The notes beneath the pieces were generated by a model, which saw only the letters and a list, made by a program, of their open reading frames with translations, had not been told where the DNA came from and ran no database searches. A stretch of DNA of 64,000 bases. Origin: an uncultured bacterium. GTDB taxonomy: Bacteria; Bacillota; Clostridia; Christensenellales; HGM11417. Shown here piece by piece: positions 1 through 8,279 of the stretch (its first letter is position 1; the number at the start of each line of letters is the position of its first letter). The position numbers and the translations under genes were made by a program. The stretch is from the NCBI GenBank assembly GCA_905215695.1, contig CAJMQN010000005.1, forward strand, positions 1 through 64,000, given 5' to 3'.

Positions 1-51
1 GCCGAAAGTACTGGGCTCGCAAGGCTTGGGAGGATAGGTCGTCGCCGCTTC
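1..51 (+). rRNA. 5S ribosomal RNA, 3' part
   Basis: The window opens inside a 5S rRNA. The stretch beginning GCCGAAAGTACTGG and continuing through GGGAGGATAGGTCG is the characteristic 3' half of bacterial 5S rRNA. The 5' half lies before the window, so the exact ends are approximate. It is followed 40 bases later by tRNA-Asn, a common arrangement at the end of Firmicutes rRNA operons. Confidence 0.85.
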
Positions 52-55
52 CATT

Positions 56-85
56 CTGCAAAGCAATCATAGGATTGCTTTGCAG
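56..85 (+). terminator. Hairpin between 5S rRNA and tRNA-Asn
   Basis: A perfect 13-base-pair inverted repeat (CTGCAAAGCAATC, loop ATAG, then its complement) follows the 5S rRNA and is followed by TTTATT. It may be a weak terminator or a processing stem separating 5S from the tRNA. Confidence 0.6.
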
Positions 86-90
86 TTTAT

Positions 91-167
91 TCCCCAGTAG
101 CTCAGTTGGTAGTAGCGTCTGACTGTTAATCAGAATGTCACAGGTTCAAGTCCTGTCTGGGGAGCCA
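91..167 (+). tRNA. tRNA-Asn (anticodon GTT)
   Basis: A full cloverleaf can be drawn: acceptor stem TCCCCAG (91-97) with CTGGGGA (157-163), anticodon stem TCTGA/TCAGA around loop CTGTTAA with anticodon GTT at 125-127, and T-arm ACAGG-TTCAAGT-CCTGT (140-156). Discriminator G and an encoded CCA end follow at 164-167. It lies at the edge of a base-composition change, so its 3' end is a plausible integration target. Confidence 0.95.
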
Positions 168-197
168 TGTTGGCAGTACAAAAAAGCTGTCAATTCA

Positions 198-236
198 AGA
201 AAAGCGAGTATTTATGCAAAATACTCGCTTTTTTCT
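198..236 (+). terminator. Intrinsic terminator of the rRNA-tRNA unit
   Basis: An inverted repeat AAGCGAGTATTT / AAATACTCGCTT with a four-to-five base loop is followed by a run of T. It is a clear rho-independent terminator after the tRNA. Confidence 0.85.
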
Positions 237-582
237 TGCCTAAAATTGCATAATCATTGAATAGTCGTTGAAATTATGCAGCCAAAAAACGGGGCAAAAT
301 GTTGCAAAAATACAGCTGTCATTTCTCGACGTGTCAGACTCGAACTAACGACATTTGATTTTAACGGTCTTGAATACTGCTTTATTTTAAATAGAAGTCT
401 CCCGATCCTCTTTCAAGGAGGATTTTAATATGATTCGTGATGTTTTGGCTATGCGGGATCAATTTTTCACAATTACACAAGTATTCTATAATAAGTAAAC
501 AAGTGGCTATTATAATTTGAGTAATTTTTATCTATAATATAGGGGAACTGTTGTTCTGTGATTTGTAAAGAGGAGTTCCCCA
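237..582. other. AT-rich intergenic region beside tRNA-Asn
   Basis: There is no long gene here. The composition becomes AT-rich compared with most of the window. On the minus strand, 333-349 can form a tRNA-like T-arm (GTTAG, loop TTCGAGT, CTGAC), possibly a remnant of a tRNA-derived attachment site, but the rest of a cloverleaf is not convincing. A possible 22-codon ORF lies at 430-498, and a -10-like TATAAT for the next gene is at 533-538. Confidence 0.4.
430..498 (+). CDS. Possible 22-residue peptide with strong ribosome site
   Basis: An ATG at 430 opens 22 codons and is preceded, 8 bases away, by a strong Shine-Dalgarno sequence (AAGGAGG at 415-421). The peptide begins MIRDVLAMRDQFF and matches nothing I recognise. 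It could be a leader peptide, a toxin-like micro-protein, or the surviving 5' end of a deleted gene; the last fits the eroded look of this island. Translation is inferred only from the ribosome site. Confidence 0.3.
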   Translation: MIRDVLAMRDQFFTITQVFYNK

Positions 583-888
583 ATGAATGTTTTAGATAAA
601 ATTGAAAAACTCCGGCTTGACCTTGGTTGGTCGGTATATCGTCTTGCGGAAAAAGCTGGTATTACTGATAAGTGTATTTATAACTGGTATAATAGAAATA
701 CTATGCCGTCCATTGAAACAATAGAAAAGATTTGCGAAGCGTTTGGAATGACTTTGAGCCAGTTTTTTACGGAGGGTAATTTGATAGAAGTTGATGAGGA
801 ATTAAAGGAGCTATTTGACGACTGGCGCTCATTGACAGAGGAGCAAAAGAAGGCAGTCAAAGTGATGATAAATACATTTAAAAAATAA
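583..888 (+). CDS. XRE-family helix-turn-helix regulator
   Basis: This 101-residue protein is a Cro/CI-type DNA-binding protein. Residues about 6-62 form the HTH_3 domain: LAEKAGITDKCIYN is the helix-turn-helix, followed by SIETIEKICEAFGMTLSQFF, typical of the last helices. The C-terminus is a short acidic and lysine-rich helix. A ribosome site (GAGGAG) precedes the ATG. The gene is AT-rich like the rest of the island. Single-domain XRE proteins commonly regulate plasmids, prophages, toxin-antitoxin or defence loci; here it precedes a WYL regulator, so a role in controlling the island is likely but not shown. Confidence 0.85.
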   Translation: MNVLDKIEKLRLDLGWSVYRLAEKAGITDKCIYNWYNRNTMPSIETIEKICEAFGMTLSQFFTEGNLIEVDEELKELFDDWRSLTEEQKKAVKVMINTFKK

Positions 889-892
889 AGAT

Positions 893-925
893 GAACGCGT
901 ATCCTGACAGGGTACGCGTTTTTGT
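893..925 (+). terminator. Terminator after the XRE gene
   Basis: AACGCGTA (894-901) pairs with TACGCGTT (913-920) around an 11-base loop and is followed by TTTGTTATTTTT. Confidence 0.75.
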
Positions 926-965
926 TATTTTTGGAAAGATGTCGAAAAAATATCACATCTTGCTC

Positions 966-994
966 TTTACATATACGACTCAATGTGATATAAT
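966..994 (+). promoter_or_regulatory. Sigma-A promoter of the WYL regulator gene
   Basis: TTTACA (966-971), a 17-base spacer and TATAAT (989-994) with an extended TG element form a strong housekeeping promoter about 45 bases before the WYL gene. Confidence 0.7.
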
Positions 995-1037
995 ATTTCT
1001 ATAATGGTGAAGTCTACTTATTGCCAAGGAGGATGAA

Positions 1038-2036
1038 ATGCGCACGGGAAGTAAACAAAAGTTGAAATATGTCATTATTTTGGAGATACTTCGGCAGGAA
1101 ACGGACGCAGAGCATCCCATGCAGACAAATACTTTACTGAAAAAACTTGAAGAGCAGGGGATCGAGTGTAGCCGTGAAACCTTATATAGTGATATTAAGG
1201 CACTGAATCAAAACGGCTATGAAATCTTATGTAATCGTAGCTCCTCAAACGAGTATTATGTAGAGGACAGAAGTTTTGATGTACCGGAAATAAGGATATT
1301 GATAGATGCGGTAAATGCAGCGTCTTTTATCACGCCAAAAAAGACCGATGAATTAGTTGGCAAGGTTGCTGCTCTTGGCGGTAGTCGGCGTGGCGAAATC
1401 ATGAAAAGCGAAACCAAAATTTATAATACGACAAAGCATTCTAATGAATACATTTACTATAGTATAAATGAAATCGAGCTTGCGATCACCCAAAAGAAGA
1501 AAGTGTCCTTCTACTACTTCGATTATAACGAGAAGAAAGAAAAGGTGTTTCGCAAGGGCAAAAAACGCTACTATATCAATCCGTATGCAATGCTTATAAG
1601 CAACGACAATTATTATCTGATCGGATACAATGACTATTATAGAAACTTCTTGCACTTCCGTATAGACAGAATGACGGAGACAAGAATCAGTCACTATGAT
1701 ATTGTTGAATCGGGGGAAATAGACGAGTTTGATTTGGCAAAACACTACCGTCAATTATTCGGTATGTATAGTGGAGAAGAGCAGACTGTCAAACTAAGTT
1801 TCGACAAAAACTTGATTGACGTCGTTATCGATAAGTTTGGGGAAAGCGTGGAATTGGTGCCACAGTCTGAAGACTCTATTGAGACGGAAGTCGATGTTCA
1901 GGTGAGTCCGCAATTTATTGCGTGGGTGAATTCATTTGGAAAGCAAATGAAAGTTTTAAGCCCTGAAAGTGTAGTGAAGCAAATAAAAGAATCCTTGATA
2001 GAAGCATTAAGCCAGTACGGTGATGTTCTGTCTTAA
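1038..2036 (+). CDS. WYL-domain transcriptional regulator
   Basis: This 332-residue protein has an N-terminal winged helix-turn-helix (about residues 8-65, with ECSRETLYSDIKALNQNGYEI as its recognition region) and a central WYL domain (about 140-220, containing NNYYLIGYNDYYRNF-like core residues and the following FRIDRM). The C-terminal part resembles the WCX extension. WYL regulators sense nucleic-acid-derived or nucleotide ligands and often control phage-defence islands. The ATG has a good ribosome site (AAGGAGG). It lies between an XRE gene and a truncated GHKL ATPase, which fits a decayed defence locus. The ligand and target are unknown. Confidence 0.85.
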   Translation: MRTGSKQKLKYVIILEILRQETDAEHPMQTNTLLKKLEEQGIECSRETLYSDIKALNQNGYEILCNRSSSNEYYVEDRSFDVPEIRILIDAVNAASFITPKKTDELVGKVAALGGSRRGEIMKSETKIYNTTKHSNEYIYYSINEIELAITQKKKVSFYYFDYNEKKEKVFRKGKKRYYINPYAMLISNDNYYLIGYNDYYRNFLHFRIDRMTETRISHYDIVESGEIDEFDLAKHYRQLFGMYSGEEQTVKLSFDKNLIDVVIDKFGESVELVPQSEDSIETEVDVQVSPQFIAWVNSFGKQMKVLSPESVVKQIKESLIEALSQYGDVLS

Positions 2037-2114
2037 TAGTAGAAGCGAAACGCTATTATAATTAGCTAAGGTGCCACGTATAAAAGCAATATCAAGCGTG
2101 AGGAGTAATTTTGT

Positions 2115-2477
2115 ATGAGAGATTTTGGGTTGAGTTTAAGGGGACGTGTGAAGATTTTTTCTTTGCCGGAAAATAAATCACTTATTCCGCTTTTTGAAGC
2201 AGTGGTAAATTCATTGCAGGCCATAGCCGAGCGGCAAAAGACTTGTGATTTTTTGGGTGAAATATCAATTTTAATTGATCGTGAAGATACGCTTTCTGAA
2301 GATATACTTGGAAAGATTGAAGATATTACTATCGTGGATAATGGCATAGGCTTTGATAGCGATAATTTTAATTCTTTTATGGAGTCTGATTCTGCCTATA
2401 AAGAAAATATTGGCGGTAAGGGCGTTGGTCGGTTCTCATGGCTAAAGACTTTTTATTTGTACGAAATACGATATTGA
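2115..2477 (+). pseudogene. Truncated GHKL-type ATPase (HSP90-like fold)
   Basis: The 120-residue product carries the first half of a GHKL ATP-binding domain: N-box FEAVVNSLQAI (about 28-37), G1 box DNGIGF (75-80) and G2 box GGKGVGRFSWLK (100-111). The reading frame then ends nine residues later with TFYLYEIRY, whereas proteins of this kind (large ATPases of unknown role, often in defence islands) run for several hundred residues. No continuation is found before the next gene at 2565, so the 3' part has probably been deleted. The start has a ribosome site (GAGGAG). It is likely a remnant, not functional. Confidence 0.7.
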
Positions 2478-2564
2478 CCTGTGCTTACCGAGATACGGCA
2501 AGAAAGTAAGTACTACAGAAATTAAGTTGCGCAAAATGTTTAATTTAACGGAGGGAGAGAGAAA

Positions 2565-3689
2565 ATGAAGGATTTATTCGAGGATTACGAATTGCGGATC
2601 GGCACGGCGGAAAAAACGGCTTTTTGCAATGCAGTTAATGTCTTTCAGGACGGCACAACGCCGATGTATCGCGATACAGACGGAACGCTTTGGGCGATCA
2701 GCGGACATTCGCACATGGGGCAAATCGCCATATTTCGCGGAACCTGCCTTTCCGACATGGAGAAGGTCTATGAGATTCAGACCAATTTCTGTGTTGGTCA
2801 TGCGGATTTCGCCTTCTCGGGGGTACGTTACCCGGACGGCGTGCGCGCACGCGGAAGTATTTGGCCCTTCGGATTGTACATCTGTCCGAATACGCACCGC
2901 TTTTTTGTTTTTTTCCACAACGAAACGGGTTGGGCGGGACGCGGAACCGCCTACGACGCCTTCGGGCTGTGCGATACGCCGAAATACGATTCGGATTTCC
3001 GGCACGTCGGTCTCATGCATTCGGACGACGAAGGACGCACCTGGACCTTTGACCGCTGGGTGCTTACAGGGGAAACGGTCTGTTTTACAGAGCGGTTTTC
3101 ACCCGAAGGGGACCGGGTAGCGGGACAAAAAGCGGGTGTAATCTGTCTCGGAAGCGGCGATTTTTCCATGTATGCGGACAAAGCGAGCGGATATCTTTAC
3201 CTGTTTTACAACCAAATTACGCTGGATATGGACGCGGGAAGTTGGCTTTCGTGCGATGCTTTTGTGGCGCGCAGCCGTATGCGGAAGGACGGAATCGTAG
3301 GCGATTTTGTCAAGTATTATGACGAGTCCTTCTGCGAAGCGGGAAATTTCGGCAGGGAAACCGCAATCGCCCGCAACGCCTGGCATCCCCGCGTCACCTA
3401 TTTTGAGGAATTCGGAATGTACCTGATGTCCTGTACGCGCGTTACGCCGAAGAGCCAAAAACTTGTTGACGATGTGATGCAGCTTCGGATGAGTATGGAT
3501 TTGATTCATTGGAGCGAGCCTGTGTGCGTCATGCGGAATGGGGCAGAGTGGGGCGGGCACTATGTCGCAATGCTCCCCGACGACGAGAAGAATCCGCCGA
3601 ATATCGTCTCCGGAACAGAATTTTCCGTTCTCGTAAACCACAACGGCACGGACGTCATGCGTTTTCCGGCAGAGTGGGTGAAAAAGTAA
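2565..3689 (+). CDS. Sialidase-like beta-propeller protein
   Basis: A 374-residue protein without signal peptide, starting after a strong ribosome site (GGAGGGAGAG). It contains an Asp-box of the sialidase/BNR type (HSDDEGRTWTFDRW, about residue 148-161) and other propeller-like blades such as SMYADKASGYLYLFYNQ and WHPRVTYFEEFGMYLMSCTR. It most resembles glycoside-hydrolase propellers (GH33 exo-sialidase, GH43 or GH117-like folds) acting on small oligosaccharides in the cytoplasm. I cannot identify a complete catalytic set, so substrate is unknown. GC content is like the core genome, unlike the AT-rich island just upstream. It ends at a bidirectional terminator. Confidence 0.5.
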   Translation: MKDLFEDYELRIGTAEKTAFCNAVNVFQDGTTPMYRDTDGTLWAISGHSHMGQIAIFRGTCLSDMEKVYEIQTNFCVGHADFAFSGVRYPDGVRARGSIWPFGLYICPNTHRFFVFFHNETGWAGRGTAYDAFGLCDTPKYDSDFRHVGLMHSDDEGRTWTFDRWVLTGETVCFTERFSPEGDRVAGQKAGVICLGSGDFSMYADKASGYLYLFYNQITLDMDAGSWLSCDAFVARSRMRKDGIVGDFVKYYDESFCEAGNFGRETAIARNAWHPRVTYFEEFGMYLMSCTRVTPKSQKLVDDVMQLRMSMDLIHWSEPVCVMRNGAEWGGHYVAMLPDDEKNPPNIVSGTEFSVLVNHNGTDVMRFPAEWVKK

Positions 3690-3694
3690 GAATC

Positions 3695-3735
3695 AATAAA
3701 CAGAGCCCGTTTTGCAGAAAACGGGCTCTGTTTAT
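3695..3735. terminator. Bidirectional terminator
   Basis: A near-perfect hairpin (AATAAACAGAGCCCG... with its complement, loop GCAG) lies between convergent genes, the sialidase-like gene and tetR. A-tracts and T-tracts flank both sides. Confidence 0.85.
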
Positions 3736-3742
3736 TGCATTT

Positions 3743-4330
3743 TCATAAATCTGCAGCAAGCGCTTTGAAATAGCCCGCAATGAGGATTTTGTTAAAGACT
3801 TCGATGAGCACCGCCATCTGCTCCGTCGATTCGCGTTTTCCCTGTCGAAGCCATTCGAGAACGAGCCCGATAGAGCCGTTGACGGTATAGGTGTAGAGAG
3901 CTTCAAGGAGGGAGCGGTCGAGCGCGGGGAAACGGTCCGAAAATTCCGCGACGTACTTGTCCCGCATGAATCGAATAATTTTTTTTAAGATCGCGCTCTC
4001 CTCTCCGTCCGCGAGGAGCATGGTCATGACGTCCGAATTTTCGGAGAGAAAGCTCATGATTTCCCGAAAGAAGGAATCGTCGAGCTCATAGGTCTTGCGT
4101 CCGGAGATCCTTGTCTTGATTTCCTCAAAAAAATCATTCTCAATGCTCGCATATACGTCAAATACGTCATAATAATGATTGTAGAAGGTTCCCCTCGTCA
4201 CCTGCGCCTCCCGGCAGACCTCGGCGACAGTGACGTTTTTGAGAGGCTTTTGGGCGAGGAGTTTTAAGAGGCTTTTTCGGATGACTGACTGCGTGTATCG
4301 GGCGCGAGGATCGGTCTTGTTGTTCTTCAT
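3743..4330 (-). CDS. TetR/AcrR-family repressor
   Basis: This 195-residue protein has an N-terminal TetR DNA-binding domain (about 10-60; TVAEVCREAQVTRGTFYNHYYD is the helix-turn-helix and the following conserved tyrosine region) and a helical ligand-binding C-terminus. It is divergently transcribed from the ABC exporter genes at 4486-6986, so it most likely represses both promoters and responds to a substrate of the exporter. The ATG follows an AAGGAG ribosome site. Confidence 0.85.
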   Translation of the reverse strand: MKNNKTDPRARYTQSVIRKSLLKLLAQKPLKNVTVAEVCREAQVTRGTFYNHYYDVFDVYASIENDFFEEIKTRISGRKTYELDDSFFREIMSFLSENSDVMTMLLADGEESAILKKIIRFMRDKYVAEFSDRFPALDRSLLEALYTYTVNGSIGLVLEWLRQGKRESTEQMAVLIEVFNKILIAGYFKALAADL

Positions 4331-4343
4331 TTTGTCTCCTTAT

Positions 4344-4369
4344 AGACATTTTGTAGAGCAGGTGTCTAA
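4344..4369. promoter_or_regulatory. Candidate TetR operator
   Basis: Inverted repeat TAGACA (4344-4349), 14 bases, TGTCTA (4364-4369). The right arm overlaps CAGGTGTC (4360-4367), whose exact complement GACACCTG recurs at 4418-4425 inside the exporter promoter. Repetition of the same core near both divergent promoters suggests repressor binding. Confidence 0.45.
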
Positions 4370-4408
4370 TGCTTGAACATTTGGTTTCAAATTGTACGGT
4401 CAGGAAGA

Positions 4409-4437
4409 TTGACTTTTGACACCTGTAAAATTATAAT
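4409..4437 (+). promoter_or_regulatory. Promoter of the ABC exporter operon
   Basis: TTGACT (4409-4414), 17-base spacer, TATAAT (4432-4437). The spacer contains GACACCTG (4418-4425), the complement of the half-site near tetR, so repressor bound there would block RNA polymerase. Confidence 0.65.
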
Positions 4438-4485
4438 ACAAGTATAGCAATAATTTAGATAATTTACAATCTTTGAGAGGGTATT

Positions 4486-5193
4486 ATGGCGGAAAATCTT
4501 GTGACAGCGAGAGAGGTTGTCAAGACCTACGGAACGGGAAACAGTGCCGTCAATGCGGTGGACGGACTCTCTTTCGAGGTCGAGGAAGGCGAGTTTACGG
4601 TGGTTTTAGGTCCGAGCGGTGCGGGAAAGACCACCCTTCTGAACTTGGTCGGAGGCATGGATACGGTGACTTCGGGCGACCTTTTGGTGGGCGGCGTCAA
4701 CCTGCGCGGGCTCACCGAGCGGCAGCTCACCGACTACCGGCGCACCGAAGTCGGATTCGTGTTTCAGTTCTACAACCTCATGCCGAATCTCACCGCGCTT
4801 GAAAACATCGAACTTGCGACCGAACTCTGCAAGAACGCCTATTCTCCGCGCGAGGTGCTCGAAAAGGTGGGCTTGGGGGAACGTGTGCACAATTTTCCGG
4901 CGCAACTCTCCGGGGGTGAACAGCAGCGCGTCTCTATCGCGCGCGCAGTCGCGAAGAACCCGAAATTGCTCCTCTGCGACGAGCCGACGGGCGCGCTCGA
5001 CTATGTGACGGGGAAAAGCATTCTGCGCCTTCTGCACGACATGTGCCGCGAAGAGAAAAAGACGGTCATCGTCGTGACGCACAACGCCGCTCTTCAGGAT
5101 ATGGCGGATAAAGTCGTCTATATCAAGAACGGACGAGCGGAGCGTGTGCGCAGGATAGAATCCCCCAAGAGCATTGAGGAGATTGAATGGTAA
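4486..5193 (+). CDS. ABC transporter ATP-binding protein, MacB/LolD type
   Basis: A 235-residue cytoplasmic ATPase with Walker A GPSGAGKTT (about 42-50), signature LSGGEQQR, Walker B LLLCDEPTGALD and H-loop VVTHN. Length and sequence are those of the MacB/LolD/FtsE-like class that works with FtsX-domain permeases in exporting peptides, antibiotics or lipoproteins. It overlaps the start of the permease gene by 7 bases, implying translational coupling. A ribosome site (GAGAGGG) precedes ATG 4486. Expression is probably controlled by the divergent TetR repressor. Confidence 0.92.
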   Translation: MAENLVTAREVVKTYGTGNSAVNAVDGLSFEVEEGEFTVVLGPSGAGKTTLLNLVGGMDTVTSGDLLVGGVNLRGLTERQLTDYRRTEVGFVFQFYNLMPNLTALENIELATELCKNAYSPREVLEKVGLGERVHNFPAQLSGGEQQRVSIARAVAKNPKLLLCDEPTGALDYVTGKSILRLLHDMCREEKKTVIVVTHNAALQDMADKVVYIKNGRAERVRRIESPKSIEEIEW

Positions 5194-6986
5194 TGAAGGC
5201 GTATTCAAAGACGGTGATGCGCACCGTTCGGGACAATCTCGGGCGGTTTGTGGCGATTACCTCCATTATACTCCTCGGCATTGCGCTCGTGGCGGGACTC
5301 GGCACGCTCTCTCCCAAGATGAAGAATTCCATTGACAGGGAATTGAACCGCTGCAACGCGGCGGACATCGTCCTAAAGAGCGCGGGATTCACGGACGAAC
5401 AGCTCGCGGCAATCTCCGAATTTGAGGGGGTCGCGGCGGCGGACGGACTGACGGTCTTGGATTTGCCCGCGGACGGAAAGTCGGGGCGCGCCTACTTTCT
5501 CCCTGCGGAACAGGAGGTGAACCGCATCGACCTCTTGGAGGGCGAAATGCCCGCAAAAGCGGGGGAAGCGCTCTTCGACCGCGCCTCCAAGGCGGCGGGG
5601 GAGTATGAAGTCGGGGACGAAGTGACGATCGACTTCATGGGTATGGAGACAAAGGTCAAAATCGTCGGAATCGCCTCCAACGCGATGATTTATAACAAGG
5701 ACGGCGAACCGAACAACGACCAAGAACTACTGAATGTCATACTGTATCTGAATCGTACATACTATCCGATGCTGCCCGTCACGGACGTATGGGTGCGCGC
5801 GGAGGACGCCGTAGGTCTCAATTTCTTTTCCAAAAAGTACGAGGAAACAGTGGATCATCTCGCGAAGTCGTTGGAATCCGCGGAGACGGGCGCGGCGGCA
5901 ATCCTGACCATGCGGGAAAACAAGAGCTGGGCGCTTGTGGACAGCTATACCGAAAAAATCAACGTGGTTACGCTCATCTTCCCCGTCTTTTTCACGGCGG
6001 TTGCGGCGCTCGTGGTACTCTCGACGATGACCCGGCTCATCGAGGAGGAGCGCCCCGCGCTCGGCTGTTACCGTTCTCTCGGCTACCGAAACGGGCGGAT
6101 TGCCTTTAAATATTTGGGATTCGTCCTCGCCTGCTGTGTCATCGGCTCTGCGATCGGCTTCGGATTGGGCGTATGGATTCTGCCCGCTGCGGTCTATCCC
6201 GCATTTTCGAGCGTGTTCTTCATGCCCGCAATGGCGAAGGGCGTCTCCTATCTCGCGGGCGGAATCGCGTCGGCTGCAATGTTTGTCGCCGCGGCGGGAA
6301 CGACGACTTATGTCGTCCTGCGCGAGCTCCGCGCCAAACCCGCCTCTCTCCTCAAGCCCAAAGCACCCAAGGCAGGCAAGAAAATTTTTCTAGAGCACGT
6401 GCCCTTTATCTGGAATCATTTGAAGTTCAAGTACAAATCGACCTATCGGAATATTTTCCGATACGTGCGCAATCTCCTGATGACGGTGATCTCAGTGGCG
6501 GGTTCGACCGCGCTCGTGTTCGCGGGTTTCGGGCTGTACGATCTGTCCCAACACCCCGAGGCAACAGGACTCCCCGGGGGCATGGCGGAATCCTTCGGCA
6601 TGATTTCTTTCGTCGTCATTCTGTTCGCCGCCGCGCTTTGTGTGCTCGTCGTCTATAATCTGACGAATATGAATATCGGTGAACGCAAGCGGGAAATCGC
6701 GACTTTAAAGGTCCTCGGCTACCGCGCGGGGGAAGTCGCGGGGTACATCTATCGGGAAGTCTTTATCATGGCGATGCTCGGCATTGTATTCGGAATCCCG
6801 CTCGGCTACGGACTTCTGTATTTCGTGTTCGCCTACATGGATTTCGGCACGATGTCGGTGGTGCAGTGGCAGTCATATCTCTATTCCGTCCTGCTTGTCG
6901 TGGTCTTTGTCGCGCTCGTGGACCTGCTCCTCGCGCGCAAGATTCGGAAAATTGACATGAATTCTTCTTTAAAATCGGTCGAGTAA
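5187..6986 (+). CDS. ABC transporter permease with two FtsX domains
   Basis: This 599-residue membrane protein has an N-terminal transmembrane helix (about 20-40), a long extracytoplasmic region, a first FtsX-type helix group (about 260-375) and a second FtsX domain (about 430-590, with IATLKVLGYRAGEVAGYIYRE). The arrangement is that of large ABC3-type permeases rather than MacB itself. It pairs with the ATPase encoded just upstream and is the last gene of the unit; its stop lies inside a terminator hairpin. The substrate is unknown; a TetR-controlled exporter suggests a toxic small molecule or peptide. Confidence 0.88.
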   Translation: MVMKAYSKTVMRTVRDNLGRFVAITSIILLGIALVAGLGTLSPKMKNSIDRELNRCNAADIVLKSAGFTDEQLAAISEFEGVAAADGLTVLDLPADGKSGRAYFLPAEQEVNRIDLLEGEMPAKAGEALFDRASKAAGEYEVGDEVTIDFMGMETKVKIVGIASNAMIYNKDGEPNNDQELLNVILYLNRTYYPMLPVTDVWVRAEDAVGLNFFSKKYEETVDHLAKSLESAETGAAAILTMRENKSWALVDSYTEKINVVTLIFPVFFTAVAALVVLSTMTRLIEEERPALGCYRSLGYRNGRIAFKYLGFVLACCVIGSAIGFGLGVWILPAAVYPAFSSVFFMPAMAKGVSYLAGGIASAAMFVAAAGTTTYVVLRELRAKPASLLKPKAPKAGKKIFLEHVPFIWNHLKFKYKSTYRNIFRYVRNLLMTVISVAGSTALVFAGFGLYDLSQHPEATGLPGGMAESFGMISFVVILFAAALCVLVVYNLTNMNIGERKREIATLKVLGYRAGEVAGYIYREVFIMAMLGIVFGIPLGYGLLYFVFAYMDFGTMSVVQWQSYLYSVLLVVVFVALVDLLLARKIRKIDMNSSLKSVE

Positions 6987-7005
6987 CGACCGATTTTCTT
7001 TTTTA
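6971..7005 (+). terminator. Terminator of the ABC exporter operon
   Basis: AAAATCGGTCG pairs with CGACCGATTTT across the stop codon, followed by a T-rich tract. Confidence 0.85.
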
Positions 7006-7011
7006 CAGCGC

Positions 7012-7040
7012 TTGACATTCCCCAAAAAACGCTTTACAAT
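7012..7040 (+). promoter_or_regulatory. Sigma-A promoter of the oxoamine synthase operon
   Basis: Consensus TTGACA (7012-7017), 17-base spacer and TACAAT (7035-7040), about 33 bases before the start codon. Confidence 0.85.
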
Positions 7041-7073
7041 GAAACTTGTATTTATTTTTTAGGGGGATCCGAA

Positions 7074-8279
7074 ATGGATTTATTCGACAAGTTTCAAAAG
7101 GGTGAGAACTATGTGCTCTCCAAGGAGATGAAAAAACTGGGCTATTACCCGTATTTTCACGAGCTTCAATCCCGTCAGCACATCGAGGTCATGATGGAGG
7201 GCAAACGCCGGATCATGCTCGGCTCGAACAACTATCTCGGTTTGACGACGCACCCTGAGGTCATCGAGGCGGGGGTTAAGGCGCTCGAAACGTACGGTTC
7301 GGGTTGCAGCGGTTCGCGGTTTTTAAACGGTACGCTCGAACTCCATACGCAGCTCGAGCGGGAGCTTGCGGAGTTTTTGGGCTATGAGGCGGTTACGACC
7401 TTTTCGACGGGCTTTCAGTCCAACCTCGGCATTATCAGCGCGCTCGCGGGACCGCGGGACGTTGTCATCTGCGACAGAGAGAACCACGCGAGTATCTATG
7501 ACGGCTGTAAATTGAGCTATGCCAAAATGGTGCGGTACAAGCACAATGATATGGAACAGCTCGAATACATTCTCTCCACGACGCCCGAGGAATGCGGAAA
7601 ACTCATCGTCACGGACGGCGTATTCAGCATGAGCGGGGACATCGCGAACCTTCCCGAGATTGTCCGGCTCGCCAAAAAGTACGGCGCGCGCACCATGGTG
7701 GACGATGCGCACGGACTCGGCGTACTCGGCAACGGCGGAAGGGGCACGGCGGATCACTTCGGGCTGACAAAAGAGGTGGACGTCGTCATGGGCACCTTCT
7801 CGAAATCCCTCGCGAGCCTCGGCGGCTACATGGCGGCGGGCAAAGAGGTAGTGGAATACGTGCGGCACATGTCCAGACCTTTCATCTTCTCGGCGTCTAT
7901 TCCGCCCGCGTCCTGTGCAACCGCGCTCGCCGCGCTCCGAATTTTGAAGAAACATCCCGAACTCGTGACGCGCTTGGACGAGCTTTCGAGATATATGCGT
8001 GCGGGCTTGAAGTCCGCGAATATCGCGATAAAGGACTGTGCGACGCCGATTATTCCCATCTACACCTATGACGCGTTTGCGACGTTTGTCATCACCAAGG
8101 AACTCTACGACGCCGGCGTGTATGTCAACCCGGCGATTCCGCCCGCCACGCCGGAGGGGGAGGCGCTCCTCCGCACAAGCTACATGGCGACGCACACCGA
8201 GGACATTTTGGACGAGGCGCTCGAAATTCTCGTCCGCGTGCTCCGCAATCACCCGGAGTTGGAGGCGCGCCGTGCTTAG
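7074..8279 (+). CDS. Alpha-oxoamine synthase (serine palmitoyltransferase-like)
   Basis: A 401-residue PLP enzyme of the alpha-oxoamine synthase family (8-amino-7-oxononanoate synthase, glycine C-acetyltransferase, serine palmitoyltransferase). Seen: SNNYLGL (51-57), DDAHG (210-214) and the PLP lysine in GTFSKSLASLGG (Lys244). The FSKSLASLGG form is the one I associate with serine palmitoyltransferases and CqsA-like enzymes more than with BioF or Kbl, whose motif is usually GK or KA-rich. The next gene, overlapping by 8 bases, is a short-chain reductase, the expected second enzyme for reducing a 3-keto-sphingoid base. No other biotin genes are nearby. The specific acyl-CoA and amino acid are inferred, not shown. 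Confidence 0.7.
   Translation: MDLFDKFQKGENYVLSKEMKKLGYYPYFHELQSRQHIEVMMEGKRRIMLGSNNYLGLTTHPEVIEAGVKALETYGSGCSGSRFLNGTLELHTQLERELAEFLGYEAVTTFSTGFQSNLGIISALAGPRDVVICDRENHASIYDGCKLSYAKMVRYKHNDMEQLEYILSTTPEECGKLIVTDGVFSMSGDIANLPEIVRLAKKYGARTMVDDAHGLGVLGNGGRGTADHFGLTKEVDVVMGTFSKSLASLGGYMAAGKEVVEYVRHMSRPFIFSASIPPASCATALAALRILKKHPELVTRLDELSRYMRAGLKSANIAIKDCATPIIPIYTYDAFATFVITKELYDAGVYVNPAIPPATPEGEALLRTSYMATHTEDILDEALEILVRVLRNHPELEARRA

Noticed and set aside
333..349. tRNA remnant on the minus strand
   Set aside because: Only a T-arm-like stem-loop can be drawn; acceptor and anticodon arms do not form, so it is not called a tRNA or attachment site.
2478..2564. A short frame reading PRYGKKVSTTEIKLRKMF after the broken ATPase
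   Set aside because: About 34 codons, no start signal and no recognisable family; may be relic DNA but cannot be supported as a gene.
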